Below, in pieces: positions 55,077 through 64,000 of a stretch of DNA of 64,000 bases; within the stretch, counting starts at the first letter, position 1; every line of letters starts with the position of its first letter. The stretch is from Bacillus gobiensis. GTDB taxonomy: Bacteria; Bacillota; Bacilli; Bacillales; Bacillaceae. The position numbers were made by a program, and so were the translations under genes. The notes under the pieces are model-generated. The model searched no databases and was not told the DNA's origin. It saw only the letters and a program-made list of their open reading frames with translations. The stretch lies in NCBI RefSeq assembly GCF_001278705.1, contig NZ_CP012600.1, forward strand, positions 2,046,190 to 2,110,189. Direction: 5' to 3'.

Positions 55077-57008
55077 TTACTTCTTCAACTCACCAGAAAT
55101 CTTTGCAACAAACTCTTCCAGCGAAACAGTTTCGGACTTTTGCTCTCCGTATTTCCGGATGTTTACAGCGCCGTCTTTTGATTCTTGATCGCCGACGACG
55201 AGCATATACGGGATTTTTTGCATTTGTGCTTCACGGATTTTGTAGCCGATCTTCTCATCGCGGAAATCAACCTCAACGCGCATTCCCTCGCGCTGCAGAC
55301 GAGCTTCCACCTGCTTTGCGTAGTCAAGGTGTACGCTAGGAGATACAGGAATAATCTCGGCTTGTACCGGTGCAAGCCACGTAGGAAGAGCTCCTTTGTA
55401 TTCTTCAATTAAGAAGGCAACGAAGCGTTCCATTGTCGACACGACGCCTCTGTGAATGACGACTGGGCGGTGCTGCTTTCCGTCTTCACCGATATAGGTT
55501 AAATCAAAGCGTTCCGGCAAAAGGAAGTCCAACTGCACGGTAGAAAGGGTTTCTTCCTTGCCGAGAGCAGTTTTAACCTGAACGTCGAGTTTCGGGCCGT
55601 AGAACGCAGCTTCTCCGTCTGCTTCAAAATAATCATGGCCGAGTTCATCCATTGCATCCTTTAACATCGCCTGGGCTTTATTCCACATCTCATCATCATC
55701 AAAATACTTTTCTTTGTCTTCTGGATCGCGATAAGACAAACGGAAGGAATAATTCTCAAATCCAAAGTCCTTATAGACCTCTTCAATCAAATGCACAGTA
55801 CGGATAAACTCATCTTTAATTTGATCAGGACGTACAAAGATATGGGCATCATTCAGCGTCATGCCGCGAACCCGCTGAAGGCCTGACAATGCGCCGGACA
55901 TTTCATAACGGTGCATCGTGCCAAGCTCGGCAATCCGGATCGGCAGCTCACGATAGCTGTGTATGTCGTTTTTATAGACCATCATATGATGCGGGCAGTT
56001 CATTGGGCGAAGAACCAGATCCTCGTTGTCCATTTCCATGATCGGGAACATATCATCCTGATAATGGTCCCAGTGGCCTGAGGTTTTGTATAGATCTACG
56101 CTGGCCAAAACCGGAGTATAGACATGCTCATAGCCAAGGGTGACCTCTTTGTCTACGATGTACCTTTCGATCGTGCGCCTGATGGTTGCGCCCTTCGGCA
56201 GCCAAAGTGGAAGCCCCTGGCCAACCTTTTGCGAATTGGCAAACAGCTTTAGCTCCTTACCGAGCTTTCTATGGTCGCGCTCCTTGGCTTCTTCAAGCAG
56301 GCGCAAATGCTCTTTTAATTCTTCCTTCTTGAAGAAGGCTGTACCGTAGATTCTTTGCAGCATTTGGTTGTTGCTGTCTCCGCGCCAGTAAGCTCCGGCC
56401 AGACTCAGCAGTTTAAATTCTTTGATTTTTCCGGTTGATGGTACGTGAACGCCGCGGCAAAGGTCAAAAAATTCTCCTTGCTCATAGATGGTTACTTTTT
56501 CGCCTTCAGGAATGGCATCCAATAGCTCAAGCTTTAACGGATCTTCGATTTCTGCAAACCTCCGCTTCGCTTCATCGCGGGAAACCTCCACACGTACAAT
56601 CGGAAGATTTTCGTTAATAATTTTCTTCATTTCTTTTTCGATTGCTGGAAGATCCTCAGGCGTGATAGACTCCTCCAAATCAATATCGTAGTAAAAGCCA
56701 CTTTCAATGACAGGCCCTACTCCTAATCTCACGTTCCCATATAAGCGTTTAATCGCCTGAGCCATTAAGTGAGCGGTGCTGTGCCTCATAATTTCCAATG
56801 CTTCATCCGATTTATCGGTAACGATCTCAATGGCGCCGTCTTCTTCAATTGGCGTTTTTAAATCAATGAGCGATCCATTTAATTTCCCGGCCAGAGCTTT
56901 TTTCCGGAGTCCCGGACTGATTGATGCCGCGATATCCTCTGTTGTTGTGGTTTTTTTAAACTCCCCCTCTGCGCCATCGGGAAATGTGATTTTTACCATA
57001 TCTGACAT
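55077..57008 (-). CDS. thrS: Threonine-tRNA ligase
   Basis: Class II synthetase that charges tRNA-Thr and edits Ser-tRNA-Thr. About 643 residues: TGS domain ([14 protein letters not shown]), editing domain with [12 protein letters not shown] and catalytic Cys region ([13 protein letters not shown]), catalytic core with [13 protein letters not shown] (zinc Cys/His), and C-terminal anticodon domain. The start at 57008 is chosen by AAGGAG with an 8-nt spacer; an ATG 66 bases upstream falls in the leader terminator. Controlled by a T-box. Confidence 0.96.
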   Translation of the reverse strand: MSDMVKITFPDGAEGEFKKTTTTEDIAASISPGLRKKALAGKLNGSLIDLKTPIEEDGAIEIVTDKSDEALEIMRHSTAHLMAQAIKRLYGNVRLGVGPVIESGFYYDIDLEESITPEDLPAIEKEMKKIINENLPIVRVEVSRDEAKRRFAEIEDPLKLELLDAIPEGEKVTIYEQGEFFDLCRGVHVPSTGKIKEFKLLSLAGAYWRGDSNNQMLQRIYGTAFFKKEELKEHLRLLEEAKERDHRKLGKELKLFANSQKVGQGLPLWLPKGATIRRTIERYIVDKEVTLGYEHVYTPVLASVDLYKTSGHWDHYQDDMFPIMEMDNEDLVLRPMNCPHHMMVYKNDIHSYRELPIRIAELGTMHRYEMSGALSGLQRVRGMTLNDAHIFVRPDQIKDEFIRTVHLIEEVYKDFGFENYSFRLSYRDPEDKEKYFDDDEMWNKAQAMLKDAMDELGHDYFEADGEAAFYGPKLDVQVKTALGKEETLSTVQLDFLLPERFDLTYIGEDGKQHRPVVIHRGVVSTMERFVAFLIEEYKGALPTWLAPVQAEIIPVSPSVHLDYAKQVEARLQREGMRVEVDFRDEKIGYKIREAQMQKIPYMLVVGDQESKDGAVNIRKYGEQKSETVSLEEFVAKISGELKK

Positions 57009-57032
57009 CTTTGTCACTCCTTTTCTTATATA

Positions 57033-57340
57033 AAAAAACGCCCGTCCCCTAATAGAGAACAGGCGTTTATGCAAAATAAAAAGCCCGTCCCTATGAAAGG
57101 GACGAGGCTTGATTAACGGAATCGTGGTTCCACCCTTTTTCCTGCAGAGCTAAAACCATTCTCTGCAGCTTTTCATCAGTAACGGGAACTCCCGTCAGCC
57201 ATTACTAGACTTAGTCGTTTACAGCTGATGTTCAAAGGTGGTAAGAAACATGCTCCTGATTAGGAAGCTTTCAGCCGATGGCTTCCCTCTCTACAAATCG
57301 GTGTACAAATTACTCGTGTCCTTATCAAAACATTTCTATG
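57033..57340 (-). ncRNA. T-box leader of thrS with two terminators
   Basis: Leftward, AGGGTGGAACCACGATTCCG (antiterminator, complement of 57123-57136 region) precedes terminator AAGCCTCGTCCC...GGGACGGGCTTTTT (57080-57110). A second T-tailed hairpin with AACGCCTGTTCTC...GGGACGGGCGTTTTTTT lies at 57033-57067. Uncharged tRNA-Thr should allow read-through. The extra hairpin shares GGGACGGGC with the first and may be a duplicated terminator. Confidence 0.9.
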
Positions 57341-57378
57341 CAAGTGTATCCGTATTATAAATCGTTTTTTCACGAAAA

Positions 57379-58233
57379 TCAAGAAGGTTCTTTTGATTGC
57401 TTAAAAAAAACCGTACGCTCCTTGAACGCTTTAAGACTGTATAAGCGGACTCTTTCTTGAAAAATGTTTTGAATCGTTTGTATCATTGCATGTTCAATAT
57501 CCTTCGTGTAGATCTCAATTTGCAATGGGGCAATGCTGACAAGAGGCGCTAACAACAGGGAATCAATATACATTGGGTGTTCTTTTATAAACTGCCGGTC
57601 TATGTATTTTTTCTTTTCTTTTTCTGACATATATCTCAGTTCCCATATGGCGAATTGGTGATCATGGACGATATGAACCTTCTCCAGCTTTGGTTCGTTT
57701 TTATGCACATAATCTCGGAGCGATTGAATGAAGTTTTGGTATTCCTGCTCCATCTTGTATTCCTCTATCGCGGACTCCACATACTCCCTAAGCCGTTCAT
57801 GATATTGCGCTAAACGAAACGTCATAAAGGAGCGGATGGAAAAGCTGCCTGATGACAAAGGAATTTGTGCTAATTCTTGATGAATATAACGCTCTCTGGG
57901 AGGTTTATCTTGAAGAGAGGGAATGACGACATCACCCTCAATTACGCTGTGTGCCAAATGAAGAATTTGTTGCTGCTCTTCGTGGTCGAGAAAATAATAA
58001 TTTCCTTTAATGATGGCTGTAAGACATTCGTTTTCCTTGCATTCTAAAATGAATTGCGCCACTAAAGGCTTCACGAATTCTTCAATGCTTATAGAAGGCT
58101 CAGAAATTTGTATGCCTATTTTGTTCGTTCCTTTATGGATCACTACAGGATACAGGATTTGTGCGGCAGCTATATTTACATTTTGTAAAAACGCTGCGGT
58201 ATCATGATCGTTTTCAAAGATAATTTCCAGCAT
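57379..58233 (-). CDS. ytxC: Sporulation protein YtxC
   Basis: A protein of about 284 residues of the YtxC family, found near thrS and dnaI in spore-formers. The core shows RSFMTFRLAQYHERLREYVESAIEEYK. No membrane segment is seen. The ATG at 58233 (MLEIIFEN) is preferred over 58254; the precise role in sporulation is unknown. Confidence 0.85.
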   Translation of the reverse strand: MLEIIFENDHDTAAFLQNVNIAAAQILYPVVIHKGTNKIGIQISEPSISIEEFVKPLVAQFILECKENECLTAIIKGNYYFLDHEEQQQILHLAHSVIEGDVVIPSLQDKPPRERYIHQELAQIPLSSGSFSIRSFMTFRLAQYHERLREYVESAIEEYKMEQEYQNFIQSLRDYVHKNEPKLEKVHIVHDHQFAIWELRYMSEKEKKKYIDRQFIKEHPMYIDSLLLAPLVSIAPLQIEIYTKDIEHAMIQTIQNIFQERVRLYSLKAFKERTVFFKQSKEPS

Positions 58234-58337
58234 ATTTGTCCCCCCTAACAACATCTGTTACATGTATATGGGACAAACAAAAAAATAGACCTAAATTTAT
58301 GCCGGATCCAAACTGCACCAAGCCTCACTGTTTGAAA

Positions 58338-58371
58338 AAAAACAGCTCCTCTTTAAAAGAAAGGAGCTGCT
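58338..58371 (-). terminator. Terminator after dnaI
   Basis: Leftward, AGCAGCTCCTTTC and a matching GAGGAGCTGTT arm form a stem followed by TTTTTTT. It separates dnaI from ytxC. Confidence 0.8.
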
Positions 58372-59313
58372 TCAATTATTTTTTCGGCGATTTTCGCCAT
58401 CTAGTTTTACAGGCTGTGCCAAGTACAAAATTCTCTCCATGAGTCTTGCTGCTTTGACCCCTTCTTTTTCTCCCCTTTGGGAATAAGTAAAATGGTGCTC
58501 CAATTCGTCCGGGGTAAAGTTGGAGGAAAAAAAGGTTGGCAGCTGCTGCGACATGCGATGCTGAAGAATGGTGCCGAACACTTCATCCCTAACCCAGCTG
58601 GACATCGATTCTGCACCGATATCATCGAGCATTAAAATAGGGGCTGATTTAACCATTTGCAGCTTTTCTTCAGTTGTCTGATCCTTGAGAGAGTTTTTTA
58701 ACTCTCTCGTAAATTCCGGAACATAGACCAGCATGGACGAGCAATTTTTATCAGCGAGCTCATTTGCGATTGCTGCTAAAATAAAGGTTTTTCCCACACC
58801 GAATTTCCCGTGGAGGTAAATCCCTTTCCCTTTTTTATCCTTTTTATAATTCTCAATAAATGCAGTAAGCTGTTTATAGACATACCTACGACTTGGATCT
58901 GTGCCATCAAGATCCCGAGTCGTTGCCTTTAATAGATCTTTTTGCATGTACATGCTTTTGATCATCGCTTGTTGCTTTGCCTCTTTATCCGCCTTACGTT
59001 TCGTCTGGCAGACATCATACCTTACATCAATTGTTTTTCCGTTTAAAGTCAGCTCCGGGGTAAAACCCTGAAGCAGGTTTCCGCATTGCTCCAAGCTCGG
59101 GCAGCCTTCACAAGATTTGTTTTGCTGGACAAACTCGTAAAGCTTATTTAAGCTTCGTTCAATCATTTCCTCATTGATTTCCTGCTTGTGCTCGTCCATA
59201 AACCGCTTCACCTGCGGATTATCCAACACTTTATTCTTCATCTCACGCATACGCTCTTTAAAATCAGTTCGTCCCGTTACTGCCTTTAATGATTGATTTA
59301 TAGACTCCAACAT
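58372..59313 (-). CDS. dnaI: Helicase loader DnaI
   Basis: AAA+ protein that loads the replicative helicase DnaC at the origin and at restarts. 313 residues. The N-terminal helicase-binding domain has a zinc Cys motif (CEGCPSLEQC near 69-78); the C-terminal ATPase domain has Walker A HGKFGVGKTFIL near 168-179 and Walker B ILMLDDIGAES near 227. Follows dnaB by 15 bp. Confidence 0.96.
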   Translation of the reverse strand: MLESINQSLKAVTGRTDFKERMREMKNKVLDNPQVKRFMDEHKQEINEEMIERSLNKLYEFVQQNKSCEGCPSLEQCGNLLQGFTPELTLNGKTIDVRYDVCQTKRKADKEAKQQAMIKSMYMQKDLLKATTRDLDGTDPSRRYVYKQLTAFIENYKKDKKGKGIYLHGKFGVGKTFILAAIANELADKNCSSMLVYVPEFTRELKNSLKDQTTEEKLQMVKSAPILMLDDIGAESMSSWVRDEVFGTILQHRMSQQLPTFFSSNFTPDELEHHFTYSQRGEKEGVKAARLMERILYLAQPVKLDGENRRKNN

Positions 59314-59328
59314 TCAACACCTCCTTTT

Positions 59329-60735
59329 TTACTCTCCATTGATCCCTTTAAAAGCTTCAAGCATTTTTCTCTTTTCCTCTTCAGAGTTATCTGAGATCAC
59401 TGCTGATTCAGAAGATGATGGCTCCTGCTTCTTGTTATCCTTCAGCCAGTCAGGCAGCTTTTCTTCCCGGATCGTTTTCTTGCCGGTATTTCCTGTTTTT
59501 TTCCTTCCTTCTGCCCATTCCAAATATTTTCTGTTCTCTTCGATAGCAAGCTGCATCGCCGAAGAGACTGTTTTAATTTGCTTTCGTGCCCAATGAGAAG
59601 CAATTTTTAACACATAATTTCGTGTAAGCCTCATATCTGTTTTCAGCAGCACATAGTATATCAATACATTTGTCACGCCCGGCTCAAGCTTCTGATCCAG
59701 CATGACTTCCTCTATCAGCTTCAAATCAGATTGAGTCGGTTCGACCCCTCCTGAAATGTCTTTCAGCAGCTTTCTGGGAGAAATAGTGTTTAACTGGTCA
59801 ATCAGCTCTTGATCCAATGAATCTATTTCACTATTTGCATTTTCAGAGTCTCTTAAATGGAACGGCTGAGTCCTTTCAACAAGATTAGGCAATACTTGTC
59901 CACGTTCCAGCTGATACCATTCACTAGCTGACTTACGTAAAGCCTCAGGCTCGATTCTATCCTCTTCGCCAATCGCGCTCATGACAACTTTTTGCATTTG
60001 CATCGGGTCGATTCCATATAAAAAGGAAAGTTTAACAATCAGTTCCTTAACAGATCTCGTAAGTGCTTGTTTCGGAATCAGCGTATCAGAAAGACCTGCC
60101 TCAAATAACTCAAAATCAAACGTGTCTTTCGATATTGTAATCGATTGGCTTTTTCCAATCTTTAAAAACTCGTCCCCTACATCAGGCGCCAACGAATCAA
60201 ACACATCATCAGACACCTTCCATTCACTTGGCTGTACAGAGGAGAAAACCTCGCTGAACGGTTTTGTAACATTGACTGCGTTTTCCGATACAGCAGGGTG
60301 GGAATACCGTTTTTTCAGCTGTTGAAATTTTTCTTTTCCTATTCGATTGTAAAGAAAAACGTTAAGCATACCGTCTTCAAAGAAATCAACTGGTCTGAGA
60401 GGAGCCTGCAACTCGTAAATAAACAGCTTTTCCTCAGCGGATTCCTCCAAATATGTTTTTAGAAGCCCTATTCCCTCTAGCTTTGCCCGTTCTTCATAGA
60501 TAACATGCAAATTCGTCTGCATCATAGCCATAAGGTGCTTGTGAGTTGCCGTTTTTGCCCAAATACTATGCTGTTCAAGCTCACCCCACATCGTCATATA
60601 TAAGCTGAATGCGATCGGACCGATTAACGGCTGATATAGCAATGTTAAAATTTGTCTATCTGCATCCTGCAGTAGTGAATTACTTTTCACAATATAAGGA
60701 TCGATAGGCAGTATGTCTTTCCAATGTGTTCCCAT
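59329..60735 (-). CDS. dnaB: Replication initiation protein DnaB (Gram-positive type)
   Basis: Primosomal protein needed for initiation and restart, attaching the origin to the membrane; unlike E. coli DnaB it is not a helicase. 468 residues. Two DnaB/DnaD-like domains are seen (N-terminal about 1-150; C-terminal about 310-430, ending with NYVLKIASHWARKQIKTV). Basic C-terminal tail. Upstream of dnaI. Confidence 0.93.
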   Translation of the reverse strand: MGTHWKDILPIDPYIVKSNSLLQDADRQILTLLYQPLIGPIAFSLYMTMWGELEQHSIWAKTATHKHLMAMMQTNLHVIYEERAKLEGIGLLKTYLEESAEEKLFIYELQAPLRPVDFFEDGMLNVFLYNRIGKEKFQQLKKRYSHPAVSENAVNVTKPFSEVFSSVQPSEWKVSDDVFDSLAPDVGDEFLKIGKSQSITISKDTFDFELFEAGLSDTLIPKQALTRSVKELIVKLSFLYGIDPMQMQKVVMSAIGEEDRIEPEALRKSASEWYQLERGQVLPNLVERTQPFHLRDSENANSEIDSLDQELIDQLNTISPRKLLKDISGGVEPTQSDLKLIEEVMLDQKLEPGVTNVLIYYVLLKTDMRLTRNYVLKIASHWARKQIKTVSSAMQLAIEENRKYLEWAEGRKKTGNTGKKTIREEKLPDWLKDNKKQEPSSSESAVISDNSEEEKRKMLEAFKGINGE

Positions 60736-60815
60736 ACAATGTCAACCTTCCGATTTTGTTGCTTCTTTCTATTTTACACTGTTTTGCCTGGACATGAAAA
60801 CTGACGAACTTAAAA

Positions 60816-60842
60816 AAGCCTGAAGGAATGTCTTCAAGCTTT
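60816..60842 (-). terminator. Hairpin between nrdR and dnaB
   Basis: Leftward, AAGCTTGAAG and TTCAGGCTT pair and are followed by TTTTTT. It is a probable partial terminator or attenuator within the nrdR-dnaB-dnaI order. Confidence 0.6.
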
Positions 60843-60854
60843 TATTTTTGCAGT

Positions 60855-61313
60855 TTATTGCTCTTTTTTAATTAAGTCTTTCAGTTCATCAATAAATACA
60901 TTAATATCCTTGAATTGGCGATAAACGGACGCGAATCTTACATATGCGACCTCATCTACTTTTGCCAGCCTGTCCATGACCATTTCTCCGATCAGCTCGC
61001 TCTTAACCTCCGACACTCCCTGGCTCCTCAGCTCACGTTCGATGTCATTGCATATATCTTCAAGCTGGGTTAAGGCAACATGCCTTTTTTCACAAGCCTT
61101 AATAAGCCCCCGCAAGATTTTATCACGGCTGAATTCCTCACGAACACCTTCTTTTTTTACAACAATCAATGGAATTTCTTCCACCTTTTCAAATGTCGTA
61201 AATCGAAAGTGGCATTGCTCACACTCGCGCCGTCTTCGAATAGATTTTCCTTCGTCAACTGGACGAGAGTCCAACACCCTTGTCCCTTGATGTTGACAGG
61301 AAGGGCACTTCAT
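60855..61313 (-). CDS. nrdR: Ribonucleotide reductase repressor NrdR
   Basis: A 152-residue repressor of nrd genes that senses dATP/ATP. N-terminal zinc ribbon with CPSCQH and CEQCHF, and a C-terminal ATP-cone ([20 protein letters not shown]). Standard length. In B. subtilis the gene also lies upstream of dnaB (ytcG). Confidence 0.96.
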   Translation of the reverse strand: MKCPSCQHQGTRVLDSRPVDEGKSIRRRRECEQCHFRFTTFEKVEEIPLIVVKKEGVREEFSRDKILRGLIKACEKRHVALTQLEDICNDIERELRSQGVSEVKSELIGEMVMDRLAKVDEVAYVRFASVYRQFKDINVFIDELKDLIKKEQ

Positions 61314-61346
61314 AACATCAACTCCTGACTATCGCGATTCATTTTT

Positions 61347-61739
61347 TTACATTTTACCGGTTTGTGATTTGGATAATTTTTGATCTATCCTCTCATACAA
61401 GTTGTACACGACCCGCTTGCTGTTGCCAAAGTCACTGGGAAGGCTGGTTTCTGTCAAAACATTAAAATCAACTGCAGTTTCAAACGGGCGCACAGAGACT
61501 ACTGTAGCCACCAGGAATCCTTTCCGCGGTTTGTGGATGGATGCACTGATCTCCCCTCTGTCTTCACTTACAGAAGTGATTGAAATCCCCTCGAAGGCGT
61601 TTAATACTTCAACAACCTCCTGCAATGTTTTTTTCGCATTCGATTTGTAATATCTGCTCTTTAACCTTTCGTCCCAATGCTCGTCTGATGTTTCCGTATT
61701 CGTTGTAAAAAAGCTTTGAATAGACCTCATTACACTCAT
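61347..61739 (-). CDS. Conserved cytosolic protein of unknown function
   Basis: About 130 residues without membrane segment or recognised motif (WDERLKSRYYKSNAKKTLQEV, then beta-rich RGEISASIHKPRKGFLVATVVSVRPFE). The ATG at 61739 (MSVMRS) is preferred over 61760. It lies 33 bp upstream of nrdR in the same direction. I recall similar proteins in other Bacillus near speD-nrdR, with no assigned role. Confidence 0.7.
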   Translation of the reverse strand: MSVMRSIQSFFTTNTETSDEHWDERLKSRYYKSNAKKTLQEVVEVLNAFEGISITSVSEDRGEISASIHKPRKGFLVATVVSVRPFETAVDFNVLTETSLPSDFGNSKRVVYNLYERIDQKLSKSQTGKM

Positions 61740-61934
61740 CGTATTTTTCCCCTTTTTCATTCTATTTCTATTTTACAAAAAAATCCGCAAAAGAAAAAGC
61801 GGAGAAAAAAAGGGAATATCGTACACAAAATAAAAAAGAGCCGGGCACATCAAAAGCATTTTATGCTCTTGGTTCCAGCTCCTTCTTCCTGCGTTCTTCT
61901 TGATTTTCTTGCATGTGAACGGGATCAAACCCTT

Positions 61935-62321
61935 TTATAGCGCGTTTACACGGGCTTGTTTGATTTGAACAGGCCCCATTCCTCTAGGGATTTCTATGTT
62001 TTCCCTTGTTTCTGCATCTAGCGCTTCAGCAATATAATCAGCCGCAATATTCGGGTCAAGATCACCACACGTATAAACATCGATGCTGGCATAACCGTGT
62101 TCTGGAAAGCTGTGAATCGTAAGATGTGACTCAGAAATAATAACAACTCCGCTTACTCCTTGAGGCGCAAATTTATGAAATGCAACCTCGCGAACCTCAG
62201 CCCCTGATTTTAAAGCGGCATTTACAAACGTTTTTTCAATAAAATCCATGTCATTAAGCTTGTCAAAATCGCAACCCCATAATTCCGAGATCACGTGACG
62301 CCCCATTGTTTCCATAGTCAT
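61935..62321 (-). CDS. speD: S-adenosylmethionine decarboxylase proenzyme
   Basis: Makes decarboxylated SAM for spermidine synthesis. 128 residues, prokaryotic class 1B. The pyruvoyl group is formed at the Ser in [20 protein letters not shown] near residue 62; Cys in VYTCGDLDP is the catalytic proton donor. The start at 62321 is in [18 protein letters not shown]; a downstream ATG is also possible. Between gapB and nrdR as in B. subtilis. Confidence 0.95.
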   Translation of the reverse strand: MTMETMGRHVISELWGCDFDKLNDMDFIEKTFVNAALKSGAEVREVAFHKFAPQGVSGVVIISESHLTIHSFPEHGYASIDVYTCGDLDPNIAADYIAEALDAETRENIEIPRGMGPVQIKQARVNAL

Positions 62322-62552
62322 GGACCCCCCCTTAACAAAAATTTAAAGAAGTGAAGTTCCAAGCAATAGACCGCAAATAATACCACGGGGGAAAGTTAGT
62401 CCTAAGAGGTCCTAACCCTTTAAGTATTGACGATTCAATTGCGAACGAGAAGATCACGAAAAATAGTATACTTTGTTTGTGATATTTTTGCAACAAAAGT
62501 TTTGTCCAGGGGAGAAAAGCATAATTAAGTTTTACCCATGACTTCGTGCGGG

Positions 62553-63578
62553 TTAAACCACTGACATTTGTTTCATTTTGGATGAGACGAAAGTAGCAAG
62601 CTCCACAACTCTGCAGGAATATCCCCATTCATTATCATACCATGCCAAGACCTTCACCTTGCGTTTTTCCATGACCATTGTCGTTAAGCAGTCGACCACA
62701 GCGGAATGCGGATTTGAATTGAAATCAATTGAAACCAGAGGCTCATATGTAGTTCCCAATATTCCATAAAATGAACCTTTTGATGCATTCTCAAAAGCAA
62801 AATTTATTTCCTCAGCGCATACATTTGTTCTTACATCTACTACTAAATCGACTAAAGAAACATTCGGGGTCGGTACTCGCAGAGCGAGCCCATGCAGCTT
62901 TCCCTTTAAATGGGGAAGGACTTCTGAAAGAGCTTTTGCTGCACCGGTTGTAGTAGGAATAATTGATTGTCCGCAGGATCTTGCCCTTCTTAGGTCTTTG
63001 TGAGGGTTATCAATTGCATTTTGATCATTTGTGTATGCATGAACAGTAGTCATTAAACCATTCTCAATTCCAAATGAATCGTCAAGAACTTTGACAACTG
63101 GAGCAAGGCAGTTCGTAGTGCATGATGCATTTGAGATGATCGCATGCTTATCCGGATCAAATTGCTTCTCATTGACACCCATCACAATGGTAATATCTTC
63201 ATTCTTCCCCGGAGCTGTTAATATTACTTTTTTCGCCCCTGCTGTTATATGCCCTTGTGCCATTTTTTTCTCATTAAATTTCCCTGTAGCCTCAATCACA
63301 ATATCGATCCCCATCTCCATCCAAGGAAGCTGCTTTGGATCTCTGTGATTCAGTAAAAAAACTTTTTTTCTGTTCACTATCAGGCTGTCACCATCAACCT
63401 GCACATTTGCACCGTATACTCCGTGATTTGTGTCATACTTTATTAAATGGGCCAATGTTTCAGGTGGATAACTTGCATTAATTGCAACAACATGCAGCTT
63501 GTCATCAAGCATTGCTTTTCTGAAAACCATTCTGCCGATCCGTCCAAATCCGTTTATTGCCACTCTTGTCTTACCCAC
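62553..63578 (-). CDS. gapB: NADP-preferring glyceraldehyde-3-phosphate dehydrogenase (GapB)
   Basis: Gluconeogenic GAPDH, repressed by CcpN on glucose in B. subtilis. 341 residues. Nucleotide fold INGFGRIGRM, catalytic SCTTNC near 151-156, and His in VHAYTNDQ. The strand end that normally carries an acidic NAD-selective residue reads INASYPP, fitting NADP use. The position next to coaE and speD matches B. subtilis gapB. Confidence 0.95.
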   Translation of the reverse strand: MGKTRVAINGFGRIGRMVFRKAMLDDKLHVVAINASYPPETLAHLIKYDTNHGVYGANVQVDGDSLIVNRKKVFLLNHRDPKQLPWMEMGIDIVIEATGKFNEKKMAQGHITAGAKKVILTAPGKNEDITIVMGVNEKQFDPDKHAIISNASCTTNCLAPVVKVLDDSFGIENGLMTTVHAYTNDQNAIDNPHKDLRRARSCGQSIIPTTTGAAKALSEVLPHLKGKLHGLALRVPTPNVSLVDLVVDVRTNVCAEEINFAFENASKGSFYGILGTTYEPLVSIDFNSNPHSAVVDCLTTMVMEKRKVKVLAWYDNEWGYSCRVVELATFVSSKMKQMSVV

Positions 63579-63669
63579 TCCTAGTCCCCCTCGTTTAATA
63601 TGTTATACTTTTTATACATTATTCACAAATTAGTATAACACATTAAAATCCACCTGCCATCGTTTTTTA

Positions 63670-63697
63670 TAAAAAAAAGAGCACGCAATCTGTGCTC
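63670..63697 (-). terminator. Terminator after coaE
   Basis: Leftward, AGAGCACAGATTGCGTGCTCTTTTTTTT folds into a stem with eight Ts, three bases beyond the coaE stop. Confidence 0.9.
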
Positions 63698-63699
63698 TT

Positions 63700-64000
63700 C
63701 TAATTCGCCGTAAGCTTATTTAATATGCGATAAAGCTGGGCTTTCGTTTCGCTTATTTCTCCAGAATTGTCAATGACAGCATCCGCTTTTTTCTTTTTTT
63801 CTTCAAGAGGAAGCTGGGCATTTATCCTGTTTCTAGCCTGCTCTTCAGACAAATGATTGCGTTTCATGAGACGATCCAGCTGAAGTTCTTCTGACGCCGA
63901 CACAACCAAAATATAATCAACAAAATGCTCCAAGCCGCTTTCAAAAAGCAGAGGAATATCTAAAACCACAAGCTTGTGTCCGCTCTGTATGAGATCATCC
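63700..64000 (-). CDS. coaE: Dephospho-CoA kinase, 5' end outside the window
   Basis: Last step of coenzyme A synthesis: phosphorylates the 3'-OH of dephospho-CoA. Only the C-terminal ~100 residues are present. [51 protein letters not shown] and [14 protein letters not shown] are typical CoaE segments (LID and CoA-binding region). The P-loop lies outside. The order coaE-gapB agrees with B. subtilis. Confidence 0.93.
   Translation of the reverse strand, partial: DDLIQSGHKLVVLDIPLLFESGLEHFVDYILVVSASEELQLDRLMKRNHLSEEQARNRINAQLPLEEKKKKADAVIDNSGEISETKAQLYRILNKLTAN

Overview
The window comes from a spore-forming, Bacillus-like member of the Bacillaceae. Spore genes (gerE, gerM, sspI, ytxC), Gram-positive regulatory RNAs (lysine riboswitch, T-boxes, L20 leader) and gene order support this. 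Read from right to left, the chromosome follows the Bacillus subtilis segment coaE-gapB-speD-nrdR-dnaB-dnaI-ytxC-thrS ... infC-rpmI-rplT-ysdA ... ysdC-cstA-sspI-ysgA-pheST-rnhC-zapA-yshB-polX-mutS2-yshE-lcfA-fadR-fadB-etfBA-trxA-uvrC-lysC-yslB-sdhCAB-gerE-ysmB-murI-gerM-rph-ysnA-ysnB, so most of the window is conserved backbone.

Bases 1 to about 9640 are an accessory island lying against the 3' end of a tRNA-Arg(UCU) gene, a typical integration target. It holds the 3' part of a coiled-coil M23 murein hydrolase, then a copper cluster read leftward: csoR, copZ, copA, a membrane-anchored His-rich protein, a thioredoxin-like [2Fe-2S] protein, and an overlapping DUF1326-DUF2182 pair. A DUF1541 (YdhK-like) lipoprotein also lies in the cluster. 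CsoR-like operators precede csoR, copA, the DUF1326 gene and the lipoprotein gene. Relics of a second cop operon remain (a copZ tail and a csoR fragment that kept its operator but lost its start codon). The integrase beside the tRNA has lost its N-terminal domains and is fused in frame to a nucleotidyltransferase fragment, so the island is probably grounded. The DUF1326/DUF2182/[2Fe-2S] module under a CsoR-like box is the best candidate here for an undescribed system.

From 9.8 to 34 kb the backbone covers nucleotide sanitation, RNA processing, sporulation and germination regulation, succinate dehydrogenase, a lysine-riboswitch-controlled aspartokinase with an internal start, UvrC, thioredoxin, a fatty-acid degradation and electron-transfer cluster, MutS2, PolX and cell-division genes. 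An unusual 41-bp tandem array, with a TTGCACC core every 20-21 bp, lies between yslB and lysC. A 27-residue membrane peptide gene follows yshE.

The backbone is interrupted by small accessory patches. At 35-37.4 kb are a DinB-like protein, a small membrane protein, and a divergent SDR/MerR pair whose two promoters both have 19-bp spacers. At 45.7-47.7 kb are decayed alaX and lysE genes plus two unknown ORFs. At 49.8-55 kb are a stand-alone MurE-like ligase without the DNPR motif, a HAD phosphatase, an ArsR/AHSA1 pair with an apparently leaderless arsR, and a TipA-type MerR gene broken by a 162-bp hairpin-rich non-coding element. A 53-bp internally deleted copy of that element lies 2.2 kb away. 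Translation genes carry T-box leaders (pheST, thrS) and an L20-type leader with an ATT start (infC). All functions are inferred from sequence motifs and recalled family knowledge; no database search was run.
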